From: Neolewinella aquimaris
GTDB taxonomy: Bacteria > Bacteroidota > Bacteroidia > Chitinophagales > Saprospiraceae
Direction: 5' to 3'
DNA length: 64,000 nucleotides
Assembly (NCBI RefSeq): GCF_014197245.1
Contig: NZ_JACIFF010000001.1
Location: forward strand, 124,001-188,000
The position numbers and the translations under genes were made by a program. This document shows, piece after piece, positions 7,597-17,350 of this stretch (its first letter is position 1; each line of letters opens with the position of its first letter). The notes under the pieces are model-generated. The model did not search any database. It was given only the letters and a program-made list of their open reading frames with translations, and was not told the DNA's origin.

Positions 7597-9549
7597 GTGC
7601 AGCTCTCCGTAATTATCGTCAGCTTCAACGTACGCTACTTTCTGGAGCAGTGCCTACTGAGCGTCAGCCGTGCCACCGCCGGTATGGAGGTGGAGACCTG
7701 GGTGGTCGACAACAACAGCGCCGACGACTCCGTGGAAATGGTGGGCCGGCGCTTTCCCTGGGTACGGCTTATCGCAAATTCGGACAATCCCGGCTTCTCC
7801 ATCGGTAACAATCAGGCAATCCGTCAGGCGAGCGGCAAGTACATCCTGCTGCTCAATCCGGATACCGTCGTGCGGGAGGATACCTTCCAGAATTGCTTCG
7901 CTTTTGCCGAAGCGCACCCCCGGCTCGGCGGACTGGGCGTAAAAATGATCGACGGCAGCGGTCGTTTTCTACCGGAGAGCAAGCGCGGTTTACCGACGCC
8001 CTGGGTCGCATTTACGAAAGCTTTTGGCCTGTCCCGACTGCTCCCGCGTTCCCGCCGCTTCAACCACTACCACCTGGGGTATCTGAGCGCGGAAGAAACC
8101 CACCGAATCGAGGTACTCTCCGGCGCCTTCATGTGGATGCGGGCCACGGCCCTGGAAAAAGTGGGCCTGCTCGACGAGGATTTTTTTATGTACGGCGAGG
8201 ACATCGACTTATCGTACCGGCTGATCAAGGGAGGCTACGATAATTACTATTACCCGGGGACCAGCATCATCCACTACAAGGGGGAAAGTACCAAGCGGGG
8301 CAGCCTCAATTACGTGCGCGTTTTTTACCAGGCCATGGTCATTTTCGCCCGCAAGCACTTTGCCGGTTCCCAGGCCCGGCTGCTGGTCTGGATGATGCAG
8401 CTCGCGATCTACCTCCGGGCGGTGCTTACGGTGGCGGCCGGACTCTGGAATCGTTTGCGGTTTCCGCTGATCGACGCGGTAGGGATTTACATTGGCCTCC
8501 TAGCCCTCAAACGCATCTGGTCGGCCTATCACTTCGGTGACCCGGACTACTTCCCGGTGGACATCAACTACCTGCACTTTCCCGCCTACACGGCACTGTG
8601 GGTTGGAAGCATTTTTCTGGGGGGCGGTTACGACCGCCCGTTCGCTACCCCACGCTTGCTGCGGAGCCTGGCCTTCGGCACGTTGCTCCTTCTCAGCATC
8701 TACGGCCTCCTACCCGAAGAACTGCGGCCGAGTCGGGCCCTTCTCGTACTGGGAGCGGCCTGGGCAGTGGGCTGGACCGCAGTCAACCGGACGGTAGCGC
8801 GTGCACTCACGTTTGGTACGTTGCGGGGGCAGACCGAGCCCCGCCTACTCGTCGTCGGCCGGGCCTCGGAAACCCAGCGCACCCTTAGCCTGCTCCAACG
8901 GGCGGGGGCGAGCAGAAACTACCTGGGCAGAATTCAACCGGCGGGCGGAAGGGCGGAAGAGGACGACGAGCCCATCGGTACCGCCGACCGACTGGATACC
9001 CTCGTTCAGCTGTACCGGGCCGAGGAGATCATCTTCTGTTCCGCCGACCTGGACAACACCGACATACAGCGGTGGATGAGCCGGCTGGGGCCGAACATTC
9101 AGTACCGCATTCTTCCGGAGTCCAGCGGAAGCATCATTGGCAGCCACCGCCCCGACCAGCGCGGAACGCTCTACACCATCGACGTGAACCTACGGATCAA
9201 CGATCCCACCAACCGGCGGGGAAAGTGGCTCTTCGATCGGAGCATGGCGTTGTTTTTACTCGTAAGTGCTCCCCTTGTGATCTGGCTTATGGGGCAGAAA
9301 CGAGGGTTCCTGCTTAATGCAATCGCGGTGTTGGGTGGCCGGCGGAGCTGGGTGGGTTACCATCCCGGCGATCCCGGACTTTCCCTGCTCCCGCGTCTCC
9401 GCCCCGGTGTGCTGTGGCCGGGATTGGGCCTTGAGCCGGATGCGGATATGGTGCACCACCTGAACCTGTTTTACGCGCGGGACTACGCCGTCTCCGACGA
9501 TTGGCGGATACTGACCGAGCATTTTTCCCGGCTGGGTCACCGGGGGTAA
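7597..9549 (+). CDS. Family 2 glycosyltransferase fused to membrane and sugar-phosphotransferase-like region
   Basis: A 650-residue protein starting at GTG. Residues 1-280 form a GT2 rhamnosyltransferase-like domain with SVIIVSFN at the N-terminus, NPD at 87-89 and GEDIDLSYRL near 200. Several hydrophobic segments follow (about 265-400), then a Rossmann-like region. Residues 541-650 resemble the two ends of a polyprenyl-phosphate glycosylphosphotransferase: a KWLFDRSMALF membrane anchor, then GGRRSWVGYHP and LRPGVLWPGLG. The catalytic middle of that family (the VFFRQ/FRSM block) is absent. I infer a membrane-bound glycan-assembly enzyme whose tail is a structural remnant. It ends 12 bases before the convergent tamB gene. 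Confidence 0.8.
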   Translation: MQLSVIIVSFNVRYFLEQCLLSVSRATAGMEVETWVVDNNSADDSVEMVGRRFPWVRLIANSDNPGFSIGNNQAIRQASGKYILLLNPDTVVREDTFQNCFAFAEAHPRLGGLGVKMIDGSGRFLPESKRGLPTPWVAFTKAFGLSRLLPRSRRFNHYHLGYLSAEETHRIEVLSGAFMWMRATALEKVGLLDEDFFMYGEDIDLSYRLIKGGYDNYYYPGTSIIHYKGESTKRGSLNYVRVFYQAMVIFARKHFAGSQARLLVWMMQLAIYLRAVLTVAAGLWNRLRFPLIDAVGIYIGLLALKRIWSAYHFGDPDYFPVDINYLHFPAYTALWVGSIFLGGGYDRPFATPRLLRSLAFGTLLLLSIYGLLPEELRPSRALLVLGAAWAVGWTAVNRTVARALTFGTLRGQTEPRLLVVGRASETQRTLSLLQRAGASRNYLGRIQPAGGRAEEDDEPIGTADRLDTLVQLYRAEEIIFCSADLDNTDIQRWMSRLGPNIQYRILPESSGSIIGSHRPDQRGTLYTIDVNLRINDPTNRRGKWLFDRSMALFLLVSAPLVIWLMGQKRGFLLNAIAVLGGRRSWVGYHPGDPGLSLLPRLRPGVLWPGLGLEPDADMVHHLNLFYARDYAVSDDWRILTEHFSRLGHRG

Positions 9550-9561
9550 TCAGGTAGGCTG

Positions 9562-12500
9562 CTACTTTCCCGCATCCCGCTTGAAACCGGCGAAAAATTC
9601 TGCGAGGGAGTCGAACTCCCGGTTCCAGGTCAGACCGGTACCCACCTGCAACCTCCTACCGCTTGCGATGTCGGGTTGCCGGCGCTGGTAAATGCGCAGT
9701 TTGAGCGATCGGCTGTCGTTGAGTACGTACTCGAGGACTACGTCGTTGCCGATGAACGTGCCCGTCGCGCCACCGGAGGTGAACTGGTTGTTCAGGACAT
9801 TGACGTCGCCCCGCAGGCTTAGCCGGTTGTTGATGTCGCGGCGGAAGGAAAACTCCACGGCCTGGCCACGGATCACGGTACTTTCGCGGTCGATCTGGGT
9901 GCTGGTGGAATAGTTGCTGTAGTCGATGTCGAAATCGAAGCCCGAAATGAAGGCATCCTCCCCGAAGGCATCGCGCACGAGGTCGTTCAGCAGTAAACTC
10001 AGGTAGCTCGACAGCCATTCGCTCACCGTGTTTACCGCCACGTCGGCCACGTTGAAACTCAGGTCGGCGGGCAAGAACTGGCCCACTGCGATCAGGCCGA
10101 ATACCTGGCGATTGAGCTCGTTCTGGTCCAGGAGCAATTGCCGCCGCTTGTTGTTAGCGAAGTTTTCGAGTTTTCCCGTAAGATTAGGGAATGCGATATC
10201 GAAATTGATGTTGGGCTGGGTCAGAATACCGTCCAGCTTCAGGGTTAGTTCGATGTCGGTGGCCTGGCTGGCGGCACTCGTCAGTCCCGCCGCATCGGTG
10301 GTGCCGGTCTCCGAAGTAAGGTACTCCTGGATAAAGTTGATGATGGGCGTCCGCAGGTTTTGGTAATCGGCGGCAATGTCGATTCTGGCCGCGAAGGGGT
10401 CGCCGGACCAAGCGACGGTCCCGCCCGGTCTAACGGAGAATTCTTTGTTCACCACCCGGTAGAGCGTGAAGAGATAGTCGCCTTCGGTAAGCGTGATCGT
10501 GCCGTACATCTGCAGGTCGCCGTCGCGGGGGATGCGGATCGTGAGATCTCCATTTCCCTGCCCGCGCAGCACGTCTCCCACCTCTTCGTCGAAAATGATT
10601 TCCCCGACGGCCTGGTCGGTCACTTCAATCTCCATTTCCAGGCTCACCCCCGTAGGGTCCGCCGCGGTGGTGCGGTCTTCCTCCTCCGTGTAGACCTTGC
10701 GGTTGACGAACCTTACATTTTCAATGGGCCCGGCACCGCTGCCCTCCGCCACCGGGATGGAAAGCCGGGAGTCACGGCCGACCGTTGCCCGCACGTAAAT
10801 ATCCGTCTGGCGGAAGTTGCCGGTAAAGCTTACGGTGCCGCTACCGATGGCCCGGCCGTAGAAATTAGGGTTTTGACCGGGGGACAGGTCGAGCGCGAGG
10901 AAGCGGTCGGTCTGCAGGCGGGCGTTGATGCCCAGGTTTTTGAGGCGATCGTGGGTAATGCCGCCCGTGAGATTGGCTACGTTGTCGTAGCGATCGAGCA
11001 ACTTCGTACCGGCGAGGTCGAAGAGGGTATTGGTGATCCTCACCCGGCTGTCGGTAAAGTGATACCGCGTCTGCAGGTAATCGAGGGTGAAGGCACCGGC
11101 GGTGGCGTCGATGTAGCCGGACACATCCGGTTCGGTGGCGGGACCGACAACATTCAACTGGCCATCGATGCTGCCTACAATGTTGGATACCGATCCCCCC
11201 ACCCAGTAACTGGCGAGGTCAAGGGGGTAGCCCGTCAGGTCTACCGTGAGGTCCAGGTAGTTCTTGAGTTGATCGGCGCGCGGATTTTCGTTCAGGTCGC
11301 CTAAATTAAAGGAGGCTTCAACGATGAGTTGCGAGGTATCACGGCCCAGGTTGAGGTAGCCGTTCAGTTTTCCCTTGGGGTTAGGGGCTACGAGGTCCAT
11401 ACGCATACGGCCGTAGTTGTCCCCGTTGATCAGGAAGGTGTCGCTGCGTACCTGCGCACTTAATCCCTGTAACTTGAAGACATCATCGACCCCTACGCTA
11501 ACGTTCACCCGACCACCGAAGTCGAGGGGCGGATAGTTCCACACCGAATCGATGAGGCCGAGTGCCATGTTCTGAAAATTAAGGTCAAGTCCGCGCACTC
11601 CCCGTTTGGCTACCCGGATGCTGCGGTCGCCGCTGCGGAGGCTAAAATTGCGGGCGTCAATGTACTGGGGACCGATGACGATGCGGTTGTCGCGGCGAAT
11701 CGACCAGGGTTCCTGGAAGAGAACGAGGTCGGACTCGTCGAAACGGATGGCGTAGTTCGCGGTGTCGGGTAGGGTAATTTCACCGTTCAGGTTCAGCTTA
11801 CCCAGGAAGAGTCCGCCCGCCCCGCCGTAATTGATGCCGAAGTCAATCGTATCCCGGTCGATGAGGCTCAGCAGCGTCAACTGGTCGAAAAGGGGTTTGC
11901 CCTTGATGTAGGTGCTGTCGATCACCAGGTCGAGCTCGCCTTCCGAACCGTCGCCCTTGGTCCGTACGATCAGGTCGACCAGCGATACGTCGTCGAAAGT
12001 GAAGCGGGGGGCCATCAGTTCGGCCTCCATCTTGTCCTCAAAGCCATCGTAGCTGCCAACGAGGTGGACATCCACCAGTGGACCCAGTTTCGGAGCGATC
12101 AGCCGGTTAAGTCCCTTGGAGTCGACAATGGTCAGGTCGAAACTGAAGCGGTTCGGTTCGGGTACGTTGCGGGGCGGCGGTATGTTCAGGCGGCGGGCCC
12201 AGCCGGGATAGTAATCAACGAGGTACTTCGTCAGACTGGTCGACACCTCATCCAGGTCGAAGCGGCCGACGATCTCTCCCCGCGCGATGTCACTCTCCAG
12301 TTTGACCACTTTCTGCCCTTCGGCGTTAAAGTTGGAATACGCCAGCAGTTTTCCTACCTCGATGGTGGCGGTATCCCGGACGATCCGGAAGCTGTCGAGT
12401 TCCACGCGGCCCTCCATCTCACTGAATACGGTGTTCTTCAGGTTCAGGTCGACGTTGCCCGACAGGACCACGAGTCGCTTGCTCAAGTTTAGAGCCTGTA

Positions 12501-14427
12501 GGTCGACCTCACGGATTTCGGCAAGAAAGTCAAAGACGGGGATGCTGTCGCGAAAGTTCAGCTCCCCGAGAAAGCTCAGGTCGATGTTCTCGTCGGCAAT
12601 TTCCAGGCTTCCGTTGAAGAACTGTTGTTCGAGTCGCCCGCTGATGCGCGCATTCTCATACTGGTACCCCCGGAAATTGAGGGTTTCAACGGTGGCGGTA
12701 AGGTTCGCACTCGCCGTTTCCGAGAGCAGTCCCCGGCCGTCGTTGATGGCACCGCTGAAGTTAACGGTACCGAGTTGGGCGTTGTCGGTCCACCGTCCCA
12801 GTTCAAAATTATTCAGCGACAGGGTACCGCTGTAGTCGGCGCGATCGGCCCCGTTTTCAATATTCATCCGCATATCCAGGACGGCCCGTCCGATGTCGGT
12901 ACGCAGGTCTCCCTTGGCGGCAAAATCCGTAAAGAAGCCGTCGAACTGGCCATTGAAGTCAAGGCGGCCCAATTTGTCGAAGTTCCGCGGCAGGGTCATC
13001 CGGGGGATCAGGCGCCGGAGGGTGGCGACGCTCGAGTTCAGGCGGGTAAGCTTGAGGTTAAGGGCTTCCGACCCGGGAAGGGCCAGGTTTCGGCTGCTGA
13101 AACTACCCTCCAGGAAGTTGCGGTCGTCCAGCGCCAGCATCACGTCCTCGGCCCGCAGGTTGTTGACCCGGCCCACGAAGCTGCCACCCAGTTCGATGCT
13201 CCGATCGCGGTTGTCGCGAAAGAACGGATTGAAGCGCAACTTGCGGGCGAAGTACAGCAAGTCACGCACCGCCAGCCGGCTGGATTGCAGGTTCATCTCC
13301 ATCCGCACCCGGTCGTTGAACTCCGTCCAGGAGCTCCAGCCTCCGGGAAAGCTAAAGTACAGGGAGTCGGAAAGCGAGCTTTCCGGCGTGGTAAGGACCA
13401 AATCGTACAGTTGCAGCTCGGTCGGTGTGGCACGTAGGTCCTGTACGCTCAGGCGGTTCAGGACGAACCCACTTTGTTCTTCCAGACTCAGGTGTTGCAG
13501 CCGGCCGGCAAACTTGCTGTCCTGAAAGTCGATGTCGGTCAGTTCCAGGTCTACGTTCCGGGTATCCAGGCGGGCAAAATCCACCGAAGTGATGTCGGCC
13601 GACTCAATGGCATCCTTACGGTAGTTGTTCAGCGTAAAGGCGCCATCGATCACTTCCACGCTGCTGGCCAGAATGTGTAGACTTACCCGATTGGTATCCA
13701 CTGAGGTACTGTCCAGCGCCCGAATCACCTGCTCCACGGCGGGAACATTCGTTAGCGGGGTGGGGGGGAAGGTGGTCTGCCGCACCACCGGTCTGCGGAG
13801 TTCGGCATGATCGATCGCTACTACTTTGCCCGGTAGGTCAAGTCGGTCCATTCGGATGATGCCCGACTCCAGGCTCACGTCGAAACGCTGTCCCCTTACG
13901 CTGTCGCTCTGGACAAAGACGATGTTCTTCAGGTCCAGCCGGTCCAGGGCCAGGTTGATGGGTTTACTCGGCTGATCGCGGGGAGGGAACAATTTTTCGA
14001 GGGCCGTTTCGAGGTTAGATTCCGCATCGCCCAGGTCGCGCCGAATCTTGAAGCGGGTGTCGGCGATGGTCAGGGCTTCGATCTCCAGGGCGTTGTTGAG
14101 CAGCGAAAGCAGGTTGAAGTTGGCCTCCAGCCGTTTACCGTACAGCAGGGTATCGCCGTACTTGTCCTGGATGTAGATGCCGTTAATGGCCAATTCGTCG
14201 AACCACGAAAGCCGCACGTAGTCGACCCGCACTTCCGTCTCCAACGTCTTGGAAATGCTGGCCGTGACGCGATCGGCGAGGTAATTCTGGAAGGAGGGGA
14301 GTTGCAGCAATCCGAGGAGTACGACGAGCAGCAGGATGAGCCATACGAAGGTCTTACGCAGCCGCTGCCACCACCTGCGCTTACGGCGCGGCTTCGGGGG
14401 GGGAGTGGCTTGCGGCTGATCTGACAT
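9562..14427 (-). CDS. TamB-family translocation and assembly module protein
   Basis: A 1621-residue envelope protein. It starts at the ATG at 14427 (MSDQPQATPPP) rather than at the longer frame: a basic stretch and one membrane anchor (about residues 20-45) follow directly. The long middle is repetitive beta-strand sequence typical of AsmA/TamB proteins, which form a hydrophobic groove across the periplasm. The C-terminal ~300 residues match the TamB domain (DUF490), ending with short beta-barrel-like strands. Members help to insert outer-membrane proteins or carry phospholipids. No tamA/BamA gene is next to it. Length is typical for Bacteroidota homologues. Confidence 0.9.
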   Translation of the reverse strand: MSDQPQATPPPKPRRKRRWWQRLRKTFVWLILLLVVLLGLLQLPSFQNYLADRVTASISKTLETEVRVDYVRLSWFDELAINGIYIQDKYGDTLLYGKRLEANFNLLSLLNNALEIEALTIADTRFKIRRDLGDAESNLETALEKLFPPRDQPSKPINLALDRLDLKNIVFVQSDSVRGQRFDVSLESGIIRMDRLDLPGKVVAIDHAELRRPVVRQTTFPPTPLTNVPAVEQVIRALDSTSVDTNRVSLHILASSVEVIDGAFTLNNYRKDAIESADITSVDFARLDTRNVDLELTDIDFQDSKFAGRLQHLSLEEQSGFVLNRLSVQDLRATPTELQLYDLVLTTPESSLSDSLYFSFPGGWSSWTEFNDRVRMEMNLQSSRLAVRDLLYFARKLRFNPFFRDNRDRSIELGGSFVGRVNNLRAEDVMLALDDRNFLEGSFSSRNLALPGSEALNLKLTRLNSSVATLRRLIPRMTLPRNFDKLGRLDFNGQFDGFFTDFAAKGDLRTDIGRAVLDMRMNIENGADRADYSGTLSLNNFELGRWTDNAQLGTVNFSGAINDGRGLLSETASANLTATVETLNFRGYQYENARISGRLEQQFFNGSLEIADENIDLSFLGELNFRDSIPVFDFLAEIREVDLQALNLSKRLVVLSGNVDLNLKNTVFSEMEGRVELDSFRIVRDTATIEVGKLLAYSNFNAEGQKVVKLESDIARGEIVGRFDLDEVSTSLTKYLVDYYPGWARRLNIPPPRNVPEPNRFSFDLTIVDSKGLNRLIAPKLGPLVDVHLVGSYDGFEDKMEAELMAPRFTFDDVSLVDLIVRTKGDGSEGELDLVIDSTYIKGKPLFDQLTLLSLIDRDTIDFGINYGGAGGLFLGKLNLNGEITLPDTANYAIRFDESDLVLFQEPWSIRRDNRIVIGPQYIDARNFSLRSGDRSIRVAKRGVRGLDLNFQNMALGLIDSVWNYPPLDFGGRVNVSVGVDDVFKLQGLSAQVRSDTFLINGDNYGRMRMDLVAPNPKGKLNGYLNLGRDTSQLIVEASFNLGDLNENPRADQLKNYLDLTVDLTGYPLDLASYWVGGSVSNIVGSIDGQLNVVGPATEPDVSGYIDATAGAFTLDYLQTRYHFTDSRVRITNTLFDLAGTKLLDRYDNVANLTGGITHDRLKNLGINARLQTDRFLALDLSPGQNPNFYGRAIGSGTVSFTGNFRQTDIYVRATVGRDSRLSIPVAEGSGAGPIENVRFVNRKVYTEEEDRTTAADPTGVSLEMEIEVTDQAVGEIIFDEEVGDVLRGQGNGDLTIRIPRDGDLQMYGTITLTEGDYLFTLYRVVNKEFSVRPGGTVAWSGDPFAARIDIAADYQNLRTPIINFIQEYLTSETGTTDAAGLTSAASQATDIELTLKLDGILTQPNINFDIAFPNLTGKLENFANNKRRQLLLDQNELNRQVFGLIAVGQFLPADLSFNVADVAVNTVSEWLSSYLSLLLNDLVRDAFGEDAFISGFDFDIDYSNYSTSTQIDRESTVIRGQAVEFSFRRDINNRLSLRGDVNVLNNQFTSGGATGTFIGNDVVLEYVLNDSRSLKLRIYQRRQPDIASGRRLQVGTGLTWNREFDSLAEFFAGFKRDAGK

Positions 14428-14561
14428 CAATACGTCCGGCGGTAGAAAATGCGTGCTCCACCTTAACGCTACAACCCACCGGAGTGTTACAATCTGCTCA
14501 CCCGTCCTCAACGAAATTCCCCCTCCCGCCGTTCTCCGGGCTGATCCCCCCCCTCCCGGCC

Positions 14562-15167
14562 ATGTCCAACGTCCTTGTTTTATTCGCCCATCCGGAATTG
14601 GAGCGATCGCGCGTTCACCGCTCCCTCATTACCGGATTGCCCCAATTGTCGGGGGTCACCTTCCGCGACCTGTACCAACTGTATCCCGATTTCCACATTG
14701 ACGTAGCGCGGGAACAGGAACTGCTGTTGCTGCACGATTTCATCATCTGGCAGTACCCCATGAACTGGTACAGCATGCCGCCGCTGCTCAAACAGTGGAT
14801 CGAAATGACCTTCGAATACCGGTGGGCCTACGGACCGGGCGGTATCTACTTACGCGGCAAGCGCGTCATGAATGTGCTGACGGCGGGCGGCGAACGGGAC
14901 ACGTACCGGCCGAATCGGTACAACCGGTTCCCGGTTCCGGAATTCCTTCGCCCGCTGCAGCAAACCGCCCGCCGTTGCGGAATGGAGTATTTGCCACCCT
15001 ACGTCATACACGTCACGCGCCAACTCGCTTCGGAGCAGGTAGACCGGGAACGAGAAAGGTATCATACCTTTTTGCGGGGGGTGGTAGCGGACCGCTTTGA
15101 CACCGCCGACTGGCAGGATATTGCCTACGCCAACGAAGTTTTGGACCTGCCAAACGAACTGCGATGA
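14562..15167 (+). CDS. KefF-like NAD(P)H oxidoreductase, antiporter ancillary subunit
   Basis: A 201-residue flavodoxin-fold quinone reductase of the KefF/MdaB type. The frame extends upstream, but the conserved N-terminus MSNVLVLFAHPELERS fixes the ATG at 14562. Other signs are IIWQYPMNWYSMPPLLK in the middle, and a GG-containing flavin loop (LTAGGERDTY). The stop overlaps the start of the next gene (ATGA), so the two are translationally coupled. In enterobacteria KefF binds and activates the KefC potassium efflux system, and the coupling here supports the same partnership. Confidence 0.88.
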   Translation: MSNVLVLFAHPELERSRVHRSLITGLPQLSGVTFRDLYQLYPDFHIDVAREQELLLLHDFIIWQYPMNWYSMPPLLKQWIEMTFEYRWAYGPGGIYLRGKRVMNVLTAGGERDTYRPNRYNRFPVPEFLRPLQQTARRCGMEYLPPYVIHVTRQLASEQVDRERERYHTFLRGVVADRFDTADWQDIAYANEVLDLPNELR

Positions 15168-17038
15168 CGCCCGACTTCCTCTTTCAGGCGATGATCTACC
15201 TGGCCGCCGCGGTGATCGTCGTACCACTGGCTAAGCGCCTGGGTTTAGGATCCGTGCTCGGCTACTTGCTCGCCGGTATCCTGATCGGTCCGTACCTGCT
15301 GGGTTTTATTGGTGAGGAGGGGGAGGAACTGATGCACTTTGCCGAATTCGGCGTGGTGATGATGCTGTTTTTGGTGGGCCTCGAACTCGAACCGGCGCTG
15401 CTCTGGCGCATGCGCATCCCGATTCTGGGGATGGGAGGGATGCAGGTGGCCCTCTCCGCCGTGGTACTGGGTGGACTGGCCTACCTTATGGGGTTGAGCT
15501 GGCAGGAGAGCACGGCAGTCGGATTGACCTTCGCGCTGTCGAGTACGGCGATTGTGCTACAAACCCTGGGGGAGCGGGGCCAATTGAATTCGAGCGGGGG
15601 CCGAAGTTCCTTTGCGGTATTGCTCTTTCAGGACATTGCGGTCATTCCCATCCTGGCCGTCATGCCGCTGCTGGCGCTGGGTGAAATCGGGGCGGATGGT
15701 GAGGGCCACGGCGGTGCCAGTGGTCTACTGGAAGGGTTGCCGGCCGGGCTAAGGGCGGGAGCGACCCTGCTGGCAATTGCTATCCTGGTGGTGGCGGGGC
15801 GTTACCTGGTACCTCCCTTACTGCGGGTGGTGGCGCGCGCCCGTCAGCGGGAATTGCTTACCGGTGTCGCCCTGTTGCTCATCGTGGCGGTTGCCGTACT
15901 GATGTCCGCGGTGGGCCTGAGTCCCGCGCTGGGCTCCTTCCTCGGTGGCGTGGTGCTGGCCAACAGTTACTATAAGCACGAGTTGGAAAGTGACCTCGAA
16001 CCCTTTAAGGGATTGCTGCTCGGACTGTTCTTCATGGCGGTAGGGGCGTCGATCGATTTCGGTCTGATTGCCGCACGACCCGGTACGGTGATTGGCTTGG
16101 TGCTACTGCTCGTGGTGGTCAAGGCGCTGGTGCTATTCGTTACCGGTCGGGTGTTCGGCTTGGCGCAGGATCAAAATGCGCTTTTTTCCTTCGGACTGGC
16201 ACAAACGGGCGAATTTGCCTTCGTACTGCTGTCGCTGATCCAGCAGGAGGGGATTTTACCGCAGTCCGTCGTCGCTCTATTGTTGGTAGTTGTAGCGGTC
16301 AGTATGGCCCTTACGCCACTGATTATGTTGGTGAACGCGCGGTACATTCAACCACGCTTCGGGGTAAAAGAAAGTGTCGACGATGCTCCGCCGCCGGAAA
16401 TCGAAGAACCCCGGCGGATAATTGTTGCCGGATTCGGAGGCTTTGGAGCGGTCGTGGGACGATTTCTGGGGGCAAACGGCGTGAGGGCCACCATCCTAGA
16501 CAACGATTCCGACCGGGTCGACTTACTGCGTCGGATGGGATTCGAGGTGTACTACGGTGACGCTACGCGTTTCGACTTGTTGGAAACGGCGGGGGCCGCA
16601 GGAGCAGAGGCGATCGTGATCGGGCTGCCGAGTCCGGAACAAAATTTGCGGTTGGTCGAGACGGTGAAAAAACACTTTCCCCACCTGCACCAAATCGTGC
16701 GAGCCTTTGATTATCCGGACACCTACGACTTAATGGACGCCGGGGTACTGCACATTTTCCGAGACACGCTCTACAGCGGTGTGGCCGCCGGCAAGCAAAC
16801 CCTCAAACTCCTGGGCGTACACGCTTACCGGCTGGAGCGCAATGGCCATCGCTTCTTCCGCCACGACCTGGCTGCCCTACAGACCCTGGCCGGTATGCGC
16901 TTCGACGAGGATCTGTACGTCGACGCGGTGCGGGGGAGCGTGGCCGATCTGGAGGCTCAGTTACGCTCCGATTACGACCAAGGAGCGTACGGAGAGTACG
17001 GTGGGTGGGATATCGACGGCATGGCCGAAGAAGAATAA
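15164..17038 (+). CDS. KefC-type monovalent cation:proton antiporter (CPA2)
   Basis: A 624-residue inner-membrane transporter. Residues 1-390 contain about 12-13 membrane helices of the CPA2 antiporter fold, including the family's long hydrophobic core. A cytoplasmic TrkA-N (RCK) nucleotide-binding domain begins near residue 418 with a glycine-rich VAGFGGFGAVVG loop. The architecture matches KefB/KefC, which release potassium and acidify the cytosol during electrophile stress. It starts inside the stop codon of the kefF-like gene and ends in an acidic tail. Whether it is glutathione-gated cannot be told from sequence. Confidence 0.9.
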   Translation: MTPDFLFQAMIYLAAAVIVVPLAKRLGLGSVLGYLLAGILIGPYLLGFIGEEGEELMHFAEFGVVMMLFLVGLELEPALLWRMRIPILGMGGMQVALSAVVLGGLAYLMGLSWQESTAVGLTFALSSTAIVLQTLGERGQLNSSGGRSSFAVLLFQDIAVIPILAVMPLLALGEIGADGEGHGGASGLLEGLPAGLRAGATLLAIAILVVAGRYLVPPLLRVVARARQRELLTGVALLLIVAVAVLMSAVGLSPALGSFLGGVVLANSYYKHELESDLEPFKGLLLGLFFMAVGASIDFGLIAARPGTVIGLVLLLVVVKALVLFVTGRVFGLAQDQNALFSFGLAQTGEFAFVLLSLIQQEGILPQSVVALLLVVVAVSMALTPLIMLVNARYIQPRFGVKESVDDAPPPEIEEPRRIIVAGFGGFGAVVGRFLGANGVRATILDNDSDRVDLLRRMGFEVYYGDATRFDLLETAGAAGAEAIVIGLPSPEQNLRLVETVKKHFPHLHQIVRAFDYPDTYDLMDAGVLHIFRDTLYSGVAAGKQTLKLLGVHAYRLERNGHRFFRHDLAALQTLAGMRFDEDLYVDAVRGSVADLEAQLRSDYDQGAYGEYGGWDIDGMAEEE

Positions 17039-17245
17039 ATTAGCGGGGCAACCGCGGTCTGCCGCCGGGTGCCGATTGATCGCCGGACCTGACCGGGATA
17101 CGAACCGGAACCGGTTCGGGGGAACCCGTGATAATGTCGTCGAGCAAGTCAAGAAGCCTGGAGAGATCGGGAAAAAATGAGAATAATCGCATGTCGGTCG
17201 TTCTTGTATACACTGGGGGAACCCACCAGCACGACTAGAGATCAC

Positions 17246-17280
17246 CTGGTTAAGGATTTTAACCAGTCTTTATTGCTTTT
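17246..17280 (+). terminator. Terminator-like hairpin after kefC-like gene
   Basis: Perfect 8-bp stem (CTGGTTAA/TTAACCAG) with a 5-base loop, followed by a T-rich stretch (TCTTTATTGCTTTT). The stem is A+T-rich and lies 207 bases after the stop, so it is a moderate candidate only. Confidence 0.45.
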
Positions 17281-17295
17281 GGCAAGGGAAACGTC

Positions 17296-17312
17296 GCTCC
17301 CGCGTCCCCGCC
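17296..17312 (+). repeat. 17-bp dispersed motif, copy 2
   Basis: GCTCCCGCGTCCCCGCC, an exact match to the degenerate consensus. It lies 30 bases before the lepA -7 box, in the direction of lepA. Confidence 0.65.
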
Positions 17313-17342
17313 AAAAACCACGGACGGCGCGCCGGCGTTAGC

Positions 17343-17350
17343 TATCTTTG
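17343..17350 (+). promoter_or_regulatory. -7 promoter box for lepA
   Basis: TATCTTTG is a full match to the Bacteroidota -7 consensus TAnnTTTG, 37 bases before the TTG start. No -33 TTTG is obvious. Confidence 0.55.

Noticed and set aside
10360-11304. 314-residue plus-strand open frame inside tamB
   Set aside because: Antisense to a continuous TamB reading frame, with no family features and no promoter or RBS.
16961-17245. Minus-strand 94-codon frame in the kefC-lepA gap
   Set aside because: Overlaps the end of the kefC-like gene and has no hydrophobic core, motif or start signal.
17246-17266. The CTGGTTAA hairpin as a riboswitch or attenuator of lepA
   Set aside because: The stem is short and isolated, lies before the lepA -7 box, and so would not be in the lepA message; a weak terminator for the upstream gene is the simpler reading.
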